From positions 1-54,597 of the forward strand of contig JBEHYN010000015.1 in assembly GCA_048498155.1 (NCBI GenBank): DNA of 54,597 nucleotides. The letters run 5' to 3'. Source of the DNA: BOG-938 sp048498155. GTDB taxonomy: Bacteria > Pseudomonadota > Alphaproteobacteria > Caulobacterales > Caulobacteraceae. The notes under the pieces are model-generated. The model searched no databases. It was not told the origin of the DNA and saw only the letters and a program-made list of their open reading frames with translations. This document shows, one piece after another, positions 35,660-43,307 of this stretch; within the stretch, counting starts at the first letter, position 1; each line of letters starts with the position of its first letter. Made by a program: the position numbers and the translations under genes.

Positions 35660-36574
35660 CTAAGCAGCCCCCGCATACTGGTTGAACCACTCAATCGTCC
35701 GCGCCCAGGCCTGGGGTGCGGTGATCTTGTTGTAGCGTTCGGGGGTGGCGTCGTTGAAGAAGCCGTGCACGGAGTTGGGCCAGATGTGGCCTTCGTAGCG
35801 GATGTTGTTCTTCTTCAGCTCCGCTTCCTGCGCGGGCCAACCGGCCACCGCGCCCTTGTCGAGCGAGCCGTGGTTGATCAGCATGGCGGCTTTGATCTTG
35901 GGCACGTCCTCCGGCTTGTTGGCCGCGCCGTAGAACGGGGCGACCGCCGACATGTCCGATCCGAGCATGACCGCCAGGGTGTTGGCCACGCCGCCGCCAT
36001 AGCAGAAGCCGGTGGCGCAGATTTTGCCATTGCAGTCCGGGCGCGCCTTCAGCCAGCGCGCGGCCGCCGCGAAGTCCAGCATCAGCTTGGCCTTGTCGAT
36101 CTTGCCGAACATCTGGCCGCCCTTGTAGTCATCGCCGGGATAGCCGCCGGCGGAGGACAGCGCGTCGGGCGCGAAGGCGATGAAGTTCTCCAGGGCGAAA
36201 CGTCGCGCCACGTCTTCGGTATGCGGATTGAGCCCCCGGTTTTCGTGGACCACGATCACCCCGGTCATCTTCGCAGGGGTCGCCTCGCGGGTGTCGGCGC
36301 TGGCGGGCTTGACCAAATAGCCGCGAATGGACCCGTTGCCGTCCGGCGAGGGCACGGTTTGATAGCTGGCCTCGATCCGCTCGTCGTCCTTGCGCACCTG
36401 CTGCGCGGCGGCGTAGTTCGGCATCAGGGCGTCGATGATCGCCCCGGTGGTCAGGCCGGCGACGGCGAAACGCCCAACCCCTTCAGCGAAAGCGCGGCGA
36501 CTGATCTCGCCGTGAATAAAGCGGGTGTACAGGTCCACCGCTTCAGCGGGGATTTTCTTTCGTTCCTGGTCCAT
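35660..36574 (-). CDS. dienelactone hydrolase family protein (YghX-like)
   Basis: This 304-residue protein starts at ATG 36574. An N-terminal extension (HGEISRRAFAEGVGRFAVAG) resembles a Tat-like region within YghX-type proteins. The alpha/beta-hydrolase core has VIVVHENRGLNPHTEDVARR, APDALSSAGGYPGD and the nucleophile elbow ATGFCYGGG with Cys191. Asp239 (HGSLDKG) and His270 (NSVHGFFND) complete the expected triad. The use of Cys is typical of dienelactone hydrolases, which open lactone rings in aromatic catabolism; the true substrate is unknown. It is divergent from the LLM monooxygenase gene. Confidence 0.88.
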   Translation of the reverse strand: MDQERKKIPAEAVDLYTRFIHGEISRRAFAEGVGRFAVAGLTTGAIIDALMPNYAAAQQVRKDDERIEASYQTVPSPDGNGSIRGYLVKPASADTREATPAKMTGVIVVHENRGLNPHTEDVARRFALENFIAFAPDALSSAGGYPGDDYKGGQMFGKIDKAKLMLDFAAAARWLKARPDCNGKICATGFCYGGGVANTLAVMLGSDMSAVAPFYGAANKPEDVPKIKAAMLINHGSLDKGAVAGWPAQEAELKKNNIRYEGHIWPNSVHGFFNDATPERYNKITAPQAWARTIEWFNQYAGAA

Positions 36575-36725
36575 GGCTGGCTCCTCCCAAGGACAGGGAG
36601 CCTAACACCGCCGCGCGCCGAACGGGAACCGCCGGGGCGCAAAATCTTTGGCGTCTTGGCCTAGGCCGGAAGATCGCGTTAGAGGGTTGGCGACGATCTC
36701 AGCAAAGCCATTAAGGGAGCCGGAC

Positions 36726-38066
36726 ATGGCTAGAAGCGATCAAATGAAGTTCGGCTTCATCCTGCACGGCGTCGGCACCAACTGGTCCGATTGGCGCCAC
36801 CCGGACGTCAAGATCGACGCCAGCACCGATTTCGCCTTCTACAAATATCAGGCTCAGTTGGCCGAGGCGGGCAAGATCGACTTCCTATTCGTATCCGACA
36901 GCATCTCGATCAGCGAGAAGTCCAGCCCGCACGATCTGAACCGGTTCGAGCCCGTCACCCTGTTGTCGGCCCTGGCCGCCGTCACCGAACACATCGGCCT
37001 AGTGGGCACCTTGACCGTATCCTACAGCGAGCCGTTTAACGTCGCGCGCCAGTTCGCCTCGCTGGATCAGATCAGCGGCGGACGGGCCGGCTGGAACGTG
37101 GTGACGTCCTGGCTGGACGGCACGGCCGAGAACTTCGGCAAGGCCGCCCTGCCGCCGCATGATGTCCGCTACCGCATCGCCGCTGAATACCTCGATGTGG
37201 TCGAGGGCCTGTGGGACTCCTGGGAGGAGGGGGCCATCATCGGCGACAAGGCCGCCGGCAAGTTCATCAACCCCGACCGCCTGCACACCCTCAATCACCA
37301 GGGCGAGTTCTTCAAGGTCAAAGGGCCGCTGAATATCAAGCGCACGCCCCAGGGCCATCCCGTTATCTTTCAGGCCGGCGCTTCGGATGACGGCAAGAAC
37401 TTTGCCTCCAGCCGGGCCGACGCCATCTTCTGCAATCCCAATTCGATTGAGGCGGCGCTTGACTACTATCGCGACGTCAAAGGCCGCGCCGCCGGCTTCG
37501 GCCGTGATCCCGACACGGACGTAAAAATCCTGCCCAGCTTCCGGCCGATCATCGGCCGCACCGACGAGGAAGCCGAAGAAAAGTATCAGCTTCTCCAAAG
37601 CCTCGTCTCTATTGACGGCGCCCTGGCCTTGCTGGGGCGTCCCTTGAACAACCACGACTTCAGTGTCTACGAGCTGGACGCCCCGTTCCCGGTGGAGGTC
37701 GCCTTGGCGGTCGGCCTGTCCGGTCACCAGAGTAACACCTTGCGCATCGTCAAGATGGCCCAGGATGAAGGCCTGACCCTGCGGCAGGTCGCCCTGCGCC
37801 ATGCCACGCCGCGCGGTGATTTTGTGGGCGGGCCGGACACCATCGTTGCGGCCATTGACGCCTGGTTCCAGGCGGGCGCCTGCGACGGCTTCAATTTCTG
37901 CGAGTCCATGCCCGGCCAGCTTGAGCTGTTCGTCGAACTGATCGTCCCCCGCCTCCAGGCCAAGGGGCTTTACCGCCGCGAGTTTGAAGCCAAGACCCTG
38001 AGGGGCAATCTGGGCGTGCCTGAGCCGGAGAACCGCTACACGAAGGCCAGATCATCAGGGGGTTGA
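36726..38066 (+). CDS. LLM class flavin-dependent monooxygenase (NtaA/SnaA/DszA family)
   Basis: 446 residues from ATG 36726, preceded by AAGGGAG. The family features are FGFILHGVGTNWSDWRHPD, LAEAGKIDFLFVSDS, FEPVTLLSALAAVTEHIGLV, SLDQISGGRAGWNVVTSW, PVIFQAGASDDGKNFASSRA and GFNFCESMPGQLELFVELIV. These enzymes use reduced FMN and oxygen to attack C-S, C-N or C-C bonds of xenobiotics or natural compounds. A separate flavin reductase is required and is not in the window. With the divergent dienelactone hydrolase it forms a plausible oxygenation-hydrolysis pair. Confidence 0.9.
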   Translation: MARSDQMKFGFILHGVGTNWSDWRHPDVKIDASTDFAFYKYQAQLAEAGKIDFLFVSDSISISEKSSPHDLNRFEPVTLLSALAAVTEHIGLVGTLTVSYSEPFNVARQFASLDQISGGRAGWNVVTSWLDGTAENFGKAALPPHDVRYRIAAEYLDVVEGLWDSWEEGAIIGDKAAGKFINPDRLHTLNHQGEFFKVKGPLNIKRTPQGHPVIFQAGASDDGKNFASSRADAIFCNPNSIEAALDYYRDVKGRAAGFGRDPDTDVKILPSFRPIIGRTDEEAEEKYQLLQSLVSIDGALALLGRPLNNHDFSVYELDAPFPVEVALAVGLSGHQSNTLRIVKMAQDEGLTLRQVALRHATPRGDFVGGPDTIVAAIDAWFQAGACDGFNFCESMPGQLELFVELIVPRLQAKGLYRREFEAKTLRGNLGVPEPENRYTKARSSGG

Positions 38067-38084
38067 TTTGAACCTCCTCCTCCT

Positions 38085-38175
38085 CCGCTCATCCCCGTGA
38101 AAACGGGGACCCAGTCCTGTCCAGGAATCGCCACGCTGGAAAGACCTGGATTCCCGCTTTCGCGGGAACGAGCGG
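38085..38175. repeat. extragenic palindromic element with two hairpins
   Basis: The outer inverted pair is CCGCTC (38085-38090) and GAGCGG (38170-38175). Inside are hairpins CCCCGTGAAAACGGGG (38093-38108) and TTCCCGC-TTTC-GCGGGAA (38151-38168), plus an ACCCAG / CTGGAT pair. This type of element is dispersed in Caulobacterales and other alphaproteobacteria. It separates two convergent genes. A run of about ten C lies at 38200-38209, next to the transporter stop. Confidence 0.8.
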
Positions 38176-38216
38176 AGGGGTGGTGGCGCGAAAAAGACGC
38201 CCCCCCCCCAAAAATA

Positions 38217-39548
38217 TCAGGCCCGCCAACCCTTAGGCCTAAGCACCCAGATCGAGATCCCCAGCACAAGGGCGTGCAGACCGCCCTCCATCAGCAGCGG
38301 CGAGGAAAACCCGACCTTGTCGAACAGATAGCCGCCGACCAGGCTGATCGCCGTCAGGCTGATCGTGCCCAGGAACGTATACACCCCGATGGATGAGCCG
38401 CGCAGATGGGCGGGCGCCTGCTCGGCCAGAAAGGTCTGGCAGGCTATGCCTTCGGCGCTTTCGGCTATGCCCAGCAGTAGGGCGCCGACGATCATCATGG
38501 CCCCGAAGGCGTTGGCGACCAGGGCGAAGAAACTGAACGCCGCCGCCATCATAGCCAGGGACGCCAGCATCAGCGTCGCCCGACTGACCTTGTCGTTGAT
38601 CACGCCGAACAGGGGCGCTCCGACCACCTTGGTCACGAACCGGATGGAGGCGATCAGCCCGGCGGTCTTGGCCGCCGCAAAGGCGTCCACCCCGCTCATC
38701 CGTCCGGCATTGACGATCCACAGGCCCAGGAACGACCCGATGGCGATGGTGTCGGTTCGCGCCACGCTGCCGATGAACAGGCTCAGGGCATAGGTCCTGT
38801 TCGTGCGCGCATAGGCGATCACCTCGCGCAGTTTGACCACGACGCCCTTGGCGCTCCCGGCCGCTCCCCCCACGGTCTTGGCCATAGGGTCTCGGAAAAA
38901 CACCGCCGTGACGATCCCCGCAGTCAAGGGAAGCAATGCAACCAGCGCACAGCTGAACAGCAGGGCGTCGTGGGCGCTGAAGCCCGCAAGGCGGAACCCG
39001 TTCGGCCAGCGCGAGGCGAACAGGATGAAGCCCGAGGCGGCCAGCCAAGGCACGAGTAGGGATATGGCGTTGAATTTGCCCCGCGACCGGTTGTCCGGGA
39101 TGTCGATGGTCACCGTCGCGGCGCTGGAGTAGCCGGCGAACGCCACGCCCCATAAAAACCGCAAGCCCAACAGCAACAGGAACGAAGACGCGAAGGGGTA
39201 GGCCAGCAGGCATGCAAATAGCCCGATCAAGGTCCACAGAAGCATGACGCGGCGGCCCAGTACGTCGGCCAAGGCCCCGGTCGTCAGGATGAACAGCAAG
39301 GTGCCGGTCTGCTGGGTGGCCCCCAGCATTCCGGCCAGCATCCCCTGCTTGTTCGCCGCCACATGCAACTGCTGACCGAGGATCAGCGGGGTCAGCACAT
39401 TGGCGAATTCCATGAGGCTGACGCAGGCCGACGTCACCAGGAAAATCGTCAGGATGTGCCGTGTGCTGTATCCGGGACTGAGCAGGATGGGGCCAAAGCG
39501 CTTGGGCGGCGGCGGCGAGCCGGATTCGTTTCCAGTGAGCGATGTCAT
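38217..39548 (-). CDS. MFS transporter (close paralog of the 15.0 kb gene)
   Basis: This 443-residue protein starts at ATG 39548. Twelve transmembrane helices with MFS motifs GALADVLGRRVMLL and GVINDKVSRATLML. Long stretches match the 15007-16350 transporter: EFANVLTPLILGQQLH, RFLWGVAFAGYSS, DIPDNRSRGKFN, SFLGLWIVNAGR and EQAPAHLRGSSIGV. The two must be duplicates with the same or related substrates. No operon partner is evident. The stop is just downstream of the poly-C run. Confidence 0.9.
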   Translation of the reverse strand: MTSLTGNESGSPPPPKRFGPILLSPGYSTRHILTIFLVTSACVSLMEFANVLTPLILGQQLHVAANKQGMLAGMLGATQQTGTLLFILTTGALADVLGRRVMLLWTLIGLFACLLAYPFASSFLLLLGLRFLWGVAFAGYSSAATVTIDIPDNRSRGKFNAISLLVPWLAASGFILFASRWPNGFRLAGFSAHDALLFSCALVALLPLTAGIVTAVFFRDPMAKTVGGAAGSAKGVVVKLREVIAYARTNRTYALSLFIGSVARTDTIAIGSFLGLWIVNAGRMSGVDAFAAAKTAGLIASIRFVTKVVGAPLFGVINDKVSRATLMLASLAMMAAAFSFFALVANAFGAMMIVGALLLGIAESAEGIACQTFLAEQAPAHLRGSSIGVYTFLGTISLTAISLVGGYLFDKVGFSSPLLMEGGLHALVLGISIWVLRPKGWRA

Positions 39549-39691
39549 GCCCGGCGTTTCTTCCCCGCTTCCCGCGTCTTCAGCCGGGATCGCCGGGGGA
39601 CCTTAGCTTGGTTATGGACCGGTGCAAGAGACGCGGGCGCGGCCTTCGCGTCCGGATTCAATGCAATGGGTTACGGACGGGCTACGGAGAG

Positions 39692-40116
39692 GGTGCTGTC
39701 AGTCTAACGCGAACTTGTCTCTACCTTATGGCATAAGGGATTTCCAAAGGGGAGGCCCCATGGCGGAGATCTCATATAAGCGTCCTCGATTGCCGGCGGC
39801 GGTCATCCGCCAGGCCGTTTGGCACTATTTCAAGTTCACCCTCAGCCTTCGTGACGTCGAGGCGACGCGCGACCTTGGTCTGACGGCGCGCCATCACCCC
39901 GGTGGAATGTGGGCCAACAACTGCGCCGAAAACTCACATTTGCCGATCCGTAGGCGGGAATGGAAGCAGCAGAAATTCAAATCCCAGGGCTCAGCCCAGC
40001 GCTTCCTGTCCACCCACGCCGCCGTCTACAACGCCTTCAATCTGCAGCCCCACCTGATATCCCGACCTGGGCCACGGACCCTGCGAGCCACCTATTTGGG
40101 TAACTTGAATACGTAA
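39692..40116 (+). mobile_element. IS6-family element remnant with left end retained
   Basis: The left terminal sequence GGTGCTGTCAGTCTAACG begins at 39692, about 68 bases before a broken transposase. The right end is missing: the frame runs into the 3' end of the PQQ dehydrogenase gene. The element has lost the middle of its transposase and cannot move by itself. Confidence 0.75.
39760..40116 (+). pseudogene. IS6-family transposase, internally deleted
   Basis: The 118-codon frame from ATG 39760 (GGGGAGG upstream) starts as a normal IS6 transposase (RPRLPAAVIRQAVWHYFKFT, LSLRDVE). It jumps near residue 45-50 to the C-terminal part (NNCAENSHLPIRRREWKQQK, then FLSTHAAVYNAF). About 110 residues carrying the first two Asp of the DDE triad are absent; the Glu in AENSHLP remains. 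The join kept the reading frame. Its last eight codons overlap the end of the convergent PQQ gene. Confidence 0.85.
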
Positions 40117-42326
40117 AGCATGGGGCTGTCTGGAACGAAGTTTTCAGGGGTCAATCTGGCGATGCCAATCAGTCCATTCCCCCCCGGGATTGCAAGATAT
40201 TGTTCCCCGTCAACCTCATAAGTAATCGGGAAACCGCCGGGACGAGAGCCGAGGATCTGCTCCCACAGAACCTTGCCGTTGTCTTCGTCGAAGGCTCGCA
40301 GACGGCGGTTGTCGTCGGCCACAAACACCAGGCCGCCTCCCGTCGCCAGGACCGAGGCGGGAAAGCCGGCGCGCTGATCAAACTGCCATTTGGTCTTTCC
40401 GGTCTTTACATCGATAGCGACTAGGCTTCCGGCATTGCCCTTGGCGGAAGGCGAGATCGACATTTCGGACCGGGCTGATCCATGATAGGCGCCGAGCTTC
40501 GGCTCAACTTCATTCAGGGTGTAGTCCATGCAGGTGTTGTTGAGAGGCGCATAGAAGGTATTTGTGCGGGGACTATAGGCGGGCGCCTGCCAATTGGCGC
40601 CGCCCATCGGGCTCGGACAAACATACACGCTCTTGCCGATGCTCGGCCTGACTGCCGGATTGATGATAGCAGAGCCGTTGTCCGTATTGACGCCCAGCAT
40701 AACGTTCTGCTCGGTCGTCGGCCGCGCCCAAAGGAAGGCCCCGGTCTCCGCATCAAGGGTCCAAACCACGCCGGTTTTTCCGGGTATGCCCGTGAGAACT
40801 CTGCGCTTCTCGCCTCGCTTGATATGGGGCGAGATCCAGTTGACTTGGGACGGATCTGGCGCGACCTCGGTATCCACGATTAGCCGGACGAAGGGATGAT
40901 CGAGATCCCACTCATCATTCGGCAAGTGTTGAAAATACCATTTTATTTTTCCAGTAGCCGCATCCAGGGCCAGCGTGGAATCCGTATATAGCGTAGCACC
41001 GTCCCCCGTACCCCGCTGGACCGAGCCCCAGGGAATGGGGACTGCGGTTCCGATGTAGAGGGTATTGGTTTGTGGATCGAAGGTTCCTGAGCTCCACGAG
41101 GAACCGCCGAACCGTTGGTCCATCGGCACGCCATTCCAGGTCTTGTCATTTGGATCTCCCGGCCCGGCAATGGTTTTCGTCCGCCAAAGCTCCTTTCCGG
41201 TCTTCACATCATGGGCAGAGATCCAGCATCCGCCCGGATTATAGTAAAAGCAGCCGGTCATCCCGGCGATGACCTTATCGCCGGCCATGATGGGTCCGCC
41301 CGAATACCCATGTCCGACAGCGTAATCGCCAACCTTCTGGTCCCAGATCACCTTGCCTGTGTGGACGTCGAGCGCCACGAGGCTGGCGTCATAGGTCCCC
41401 AGGATCAGCTTGTCGTCATAGAGCGCCGGGGATCTGTTGTTGCAGGCCAGGAAGTTCTCGTGCTTCACCACGGGACGGCGATACTCCCACAGAAGGTCGC
41501 CATTCTTGGCGTTCAGCGCCTGAACGTAGTTGCAGGCGTGCTGCAGGAACATGATCCCGTCATGCACCAGCGGGGTGGTCTCCACCCGCCCTGCATTCAT
41601 GCCCCAGCTCCACGCCAATTGCAGGTGGGAGACGGTCTGCTTGTTGATTTTGTCGAGCGGGCTGTAGCCCCAGCCGTTGTATGCGCCGCGCCACATCAGC
41701 CAGTCGGCCGCCGGAGGGGCCGCCAATTTGACGGCGTCGACGGGCGATAACCGGGCCAGCAAGGCGGCGTCCGCGGGACTGATCTCCCGTGTCGGCGCCG
41801 GCCGGCGTCCACCGCTGTCGTCGCCCTCCTGCGCCGCCTCAGCGGCCTTGGGCGCACCTGTTGCGACGATGGGTGAGCGAGCCCCTCCCGGCGCGCCAAT
41901 CAGCGCGGCCATGGACACCTTCGACGAAGGACGCAGCAGATCGGTCCCAGCTGGAAAGCCATTCGCCTTAAGCATGAAGGCGGTCAGGCTGGCATAGTCC
42001 TGCTCGCTCAGACTGTTGGGCGAGCCGAGCGGCATGGTCCGCGCCTTGTCGACCAAATCTCCGACCGTTTTGCCGCCCCAAAAGGACACAAAGCCCTTGC
42101 CCGACAGAGGCGGTGAGTCCGCCCCGCCCAGCAGGTCGGCCCCGTGGCAACTCGCACAGGCGCGGTCGAAGATAACCTTGCCGTCAGTCGCTTGCACGTC
42201 TGTGAAAGGTGCGGGCGGCGCTAAAGGACTTGCGTGGGAAATGCTCATGCATGTGAGAATAACCGCAGGCGACAAGCCAAGCGCGGAGAGCGTGAGCGCC
42301 TTGAAATTCCAACGAGTCATAGGCAC
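40092..42326 (-). CDS. PQQ-dependent alcohol dehydrogenase with N-terminal cytochrome c domain
   Basis: 744 residues from GTG 42326, with AAAGG five bases upstream; ATG 42320 is the alternative. A signal peptide ends at about residue 32. Cytochrome c comes first: CASCH at 57-61, GGADSPPLSGKGFVSFWGGK, and an expected Met ligand in RTMPLGSPNSLSEQDYASL. After an Ala/Gly/Arg-rich linker the quinoprotein propeller starts at DWLMWRGAYNGWGYSPLDKI. The catalytic-region motif NDEWDLDHPF and many GKxxWxx blades are present. In most quinohaemoprotein alcohol dehydrogenases the haem domain is C-terminal, so the order is reversed. The usual vicinal Cys-Cys is Cys295-Asn296 (NFLACNNRSP). The substrate is unknown. 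Confidence 0.9.
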   Translation of the reverse strand: MPMTRWNFKALTLSALGLSPAVILTCMSISHASPLAPPAPFTDVQATDGKVIFDRACASCHGADLLGGADSPPLSGKGFVSFWGGKTVGDLVDKARTMPLGSPNSLSEQDYASLTAFMLKANGFPAGTDLLRPSSKVSMAALIGAPGGARSPIVATGAPKAAEAAQEGDDSGGRRPAPTREISPADAALLARLSPVDAVKLAAPPAADWLMWRGAYNGWGYSPLDKINKQTVSHLQLAWSWGMNAGRVETTPLVHDGIMFLQHACNYVQALNAKNGDLLWEYRRPVVKHENFLACNNRSPALYDDKLILGTYDASLVALDVHTGKVIWDQKVGDYAVGHGYSGGPIMAGDKVIAGMTGCFYYNPGGCWISAHDVKTGKELWRTKTIAGPGDPNDKTWNGVPMDQRFGGSSWSSGTFDPQTNTLYIGTAVPIPWGSVQRGTGDGATLYTDSTLALDAATGKIKWYFQHLPNDEWDLDHPFVRLIVDTEVAPDPSQVNWISPHIKRGEKRRVLTGIPGKTGVVWTLDAETGAFLWARPTTEQNVMLGVNTDNGSAIINPAVRPSIGKSVYVCPSPMGGANWQAPAYSPRTNTFYAPLNNTCMDYTLNEVEPKLGAYHGSARSEMSISPSAKGNAGSLVAIDVKTGKTKWQFDQRAGFPASVLATGGGLVFVADDNRRLRAFDEDNGKVLWEQILGSRPGGFPITYEVDGEQYLAIPGGNGLIGIARLTPENFVPDSPMLYVFKLPK

Positions 42327-42448
42327 ATGAACCTTTGAATGGCGCCGGCGAGATCCGCCGACAGACGTGACATGAAGTAAGCCTTCAGTGGAGATATAGA
42401 CGCGGCCGACTCCAGAGGGGAGCCGGCTGCCGTCGCATCAGAAGTTTC

Positions 42449-42483
42449 GGTGCTGTCAGGCTAACGCGAACATGTCTCCACAT
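42449..42483. mobile_element. orphan IS6-type terminal sequence
   Basis: GGTGCTGTCAGGCTAACG at 42449 closely matches the end at 39692 and lies 35 bases before the intact element's end at 42484, in the same orientation. No transposase belongs to it. It is the leftover end of an element that was truncated when its neighbour arrived. Confidence 0.7.
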
Positions 42484-43301
42484 GGTGCTGTCAGTCCAAC
42501 GCTAACTCGTCTCCGTCAAGGCGGACTCTGGCCTTACGCGGGCAGGACTTATCCCATGACCAACCGCCACTCGGCCAACGCGGCCGAGCGTCTTTGGCGG
42601 TAAATTTCGCGGCTGACGAGATGGCGCTCCTGGCTGAAATGGTTGTGGACGGAAGCATGGACCGAGGTGAATTTGTGCAAGGTCTTCATGCGGCGGAAGC
42701 GGGCCATCGCCCGCTCCCTTCGTCGGAAGGGTAGGTGGGAATTCTCAGCACGATTGTTGAGCCGGCGGCCGGTTTGCTGGAGATCGGCGGCGCCGATCTC
42801 CTTCAGGGCCGCGCCATATGAGCGGAGGCGATCGGTCACGATCGCCTTGGTCGGTCCATGCCGCCTCATAGCTTTCTTGATGAATTTCAATGCCGAGGCC
42901 TTATCCCTGGTCTCGGTCACGTATGATTCCAAGACCTCGCCCTCATGGTCGACGGCCCGCCAAAGGTATTTCTGCTTGCCGTTGATCCGGACGAACACCT
43001 CGTCCAAATGCCAGCGCCAATGGGTGTAGGAGCGCATATGCTGGACCCGCTTGCGGCGAATCTCGGCGGCGAACATTGGACCGAACCTGTTCCACCAGAG
43101 GCGGACGGTTTTATGGCAGATGTCGATGCCACGCTCGAACAACAGGTCCTCGACGTTCCTGAGTGACAGCGGGTATCGAACGTACATTAAGACGACGAGC
43201 CGGATCACCTCTGGTGAGCTGTCGAAATATCGGAATGGGTTCTTCATCCGCGGAGGCTAGCCCCGTGCCAGCGGCGCCGCAAACTTTGGGCTGACAGTGC
43301 C
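42484..43301 (-). mobile_element. IS6-family insertion sequence, left copy
   Basis: The left end is GGTGCTGTCAGTCCAA. The right end, read inward on the minus strand, is GGCACTGTCAGCCCAA, 13 of 16 identical. The transposase is on the minus strand. Flanks CTCCACAT (left) and CTCTGCTC (right) do not form a target duplication. Confidence 0.85.
42549..43247 (-). CDS. IS6-family transposase
   Basis: This 232-residue protein has the usual IS6 length. It starts MKNPFRYFDSSPEVIRL at ATG 43247. A helix-turn-helix region (YPLSLRNVEDLLFERGIDIC, HKTVRLWWNRFGP) precedes the DDE catalytic core: Asp in WHLDEVFVRING, Asp in IVTDRLRSYG and Glu in NNRAENSHLPFRRRE, with the conserved Lys/Arg after it. It appears intact and should be able to form cointegrates. 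The right-hand copy encodes the same protein. Confidence 0.93.
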   Translation of the reverse strand: MKNPFRYFDSSPEVIRLVVLMYVRYPLSLRNVEDLLFERGIDICHKTVRLWWNRFGPMFAAEIRRKRVQHMRSYTHWRWHLDEVFVRINGKQKYLWRAVDHEGEVLESYVTETRDKASALKFIKKAMRRHGPTKAIVTDRLRSYGAALKEIGAADLQQTGRRLNNRAENSHLPFRRRERAMARFRRMKTLHKFTSVHASVHNHFSQERHLVSREIYRQRRSAALAEWRLVMG

Positions 43302-43307
43302 CTCTGC

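Noticed and set aside
38036..38216. Short minus-strand frame across the palindrome downstream of the LLM gene
   Set aside because: It lies entirely in the extragenic repeat and poly-C run, with no start signal or domain.
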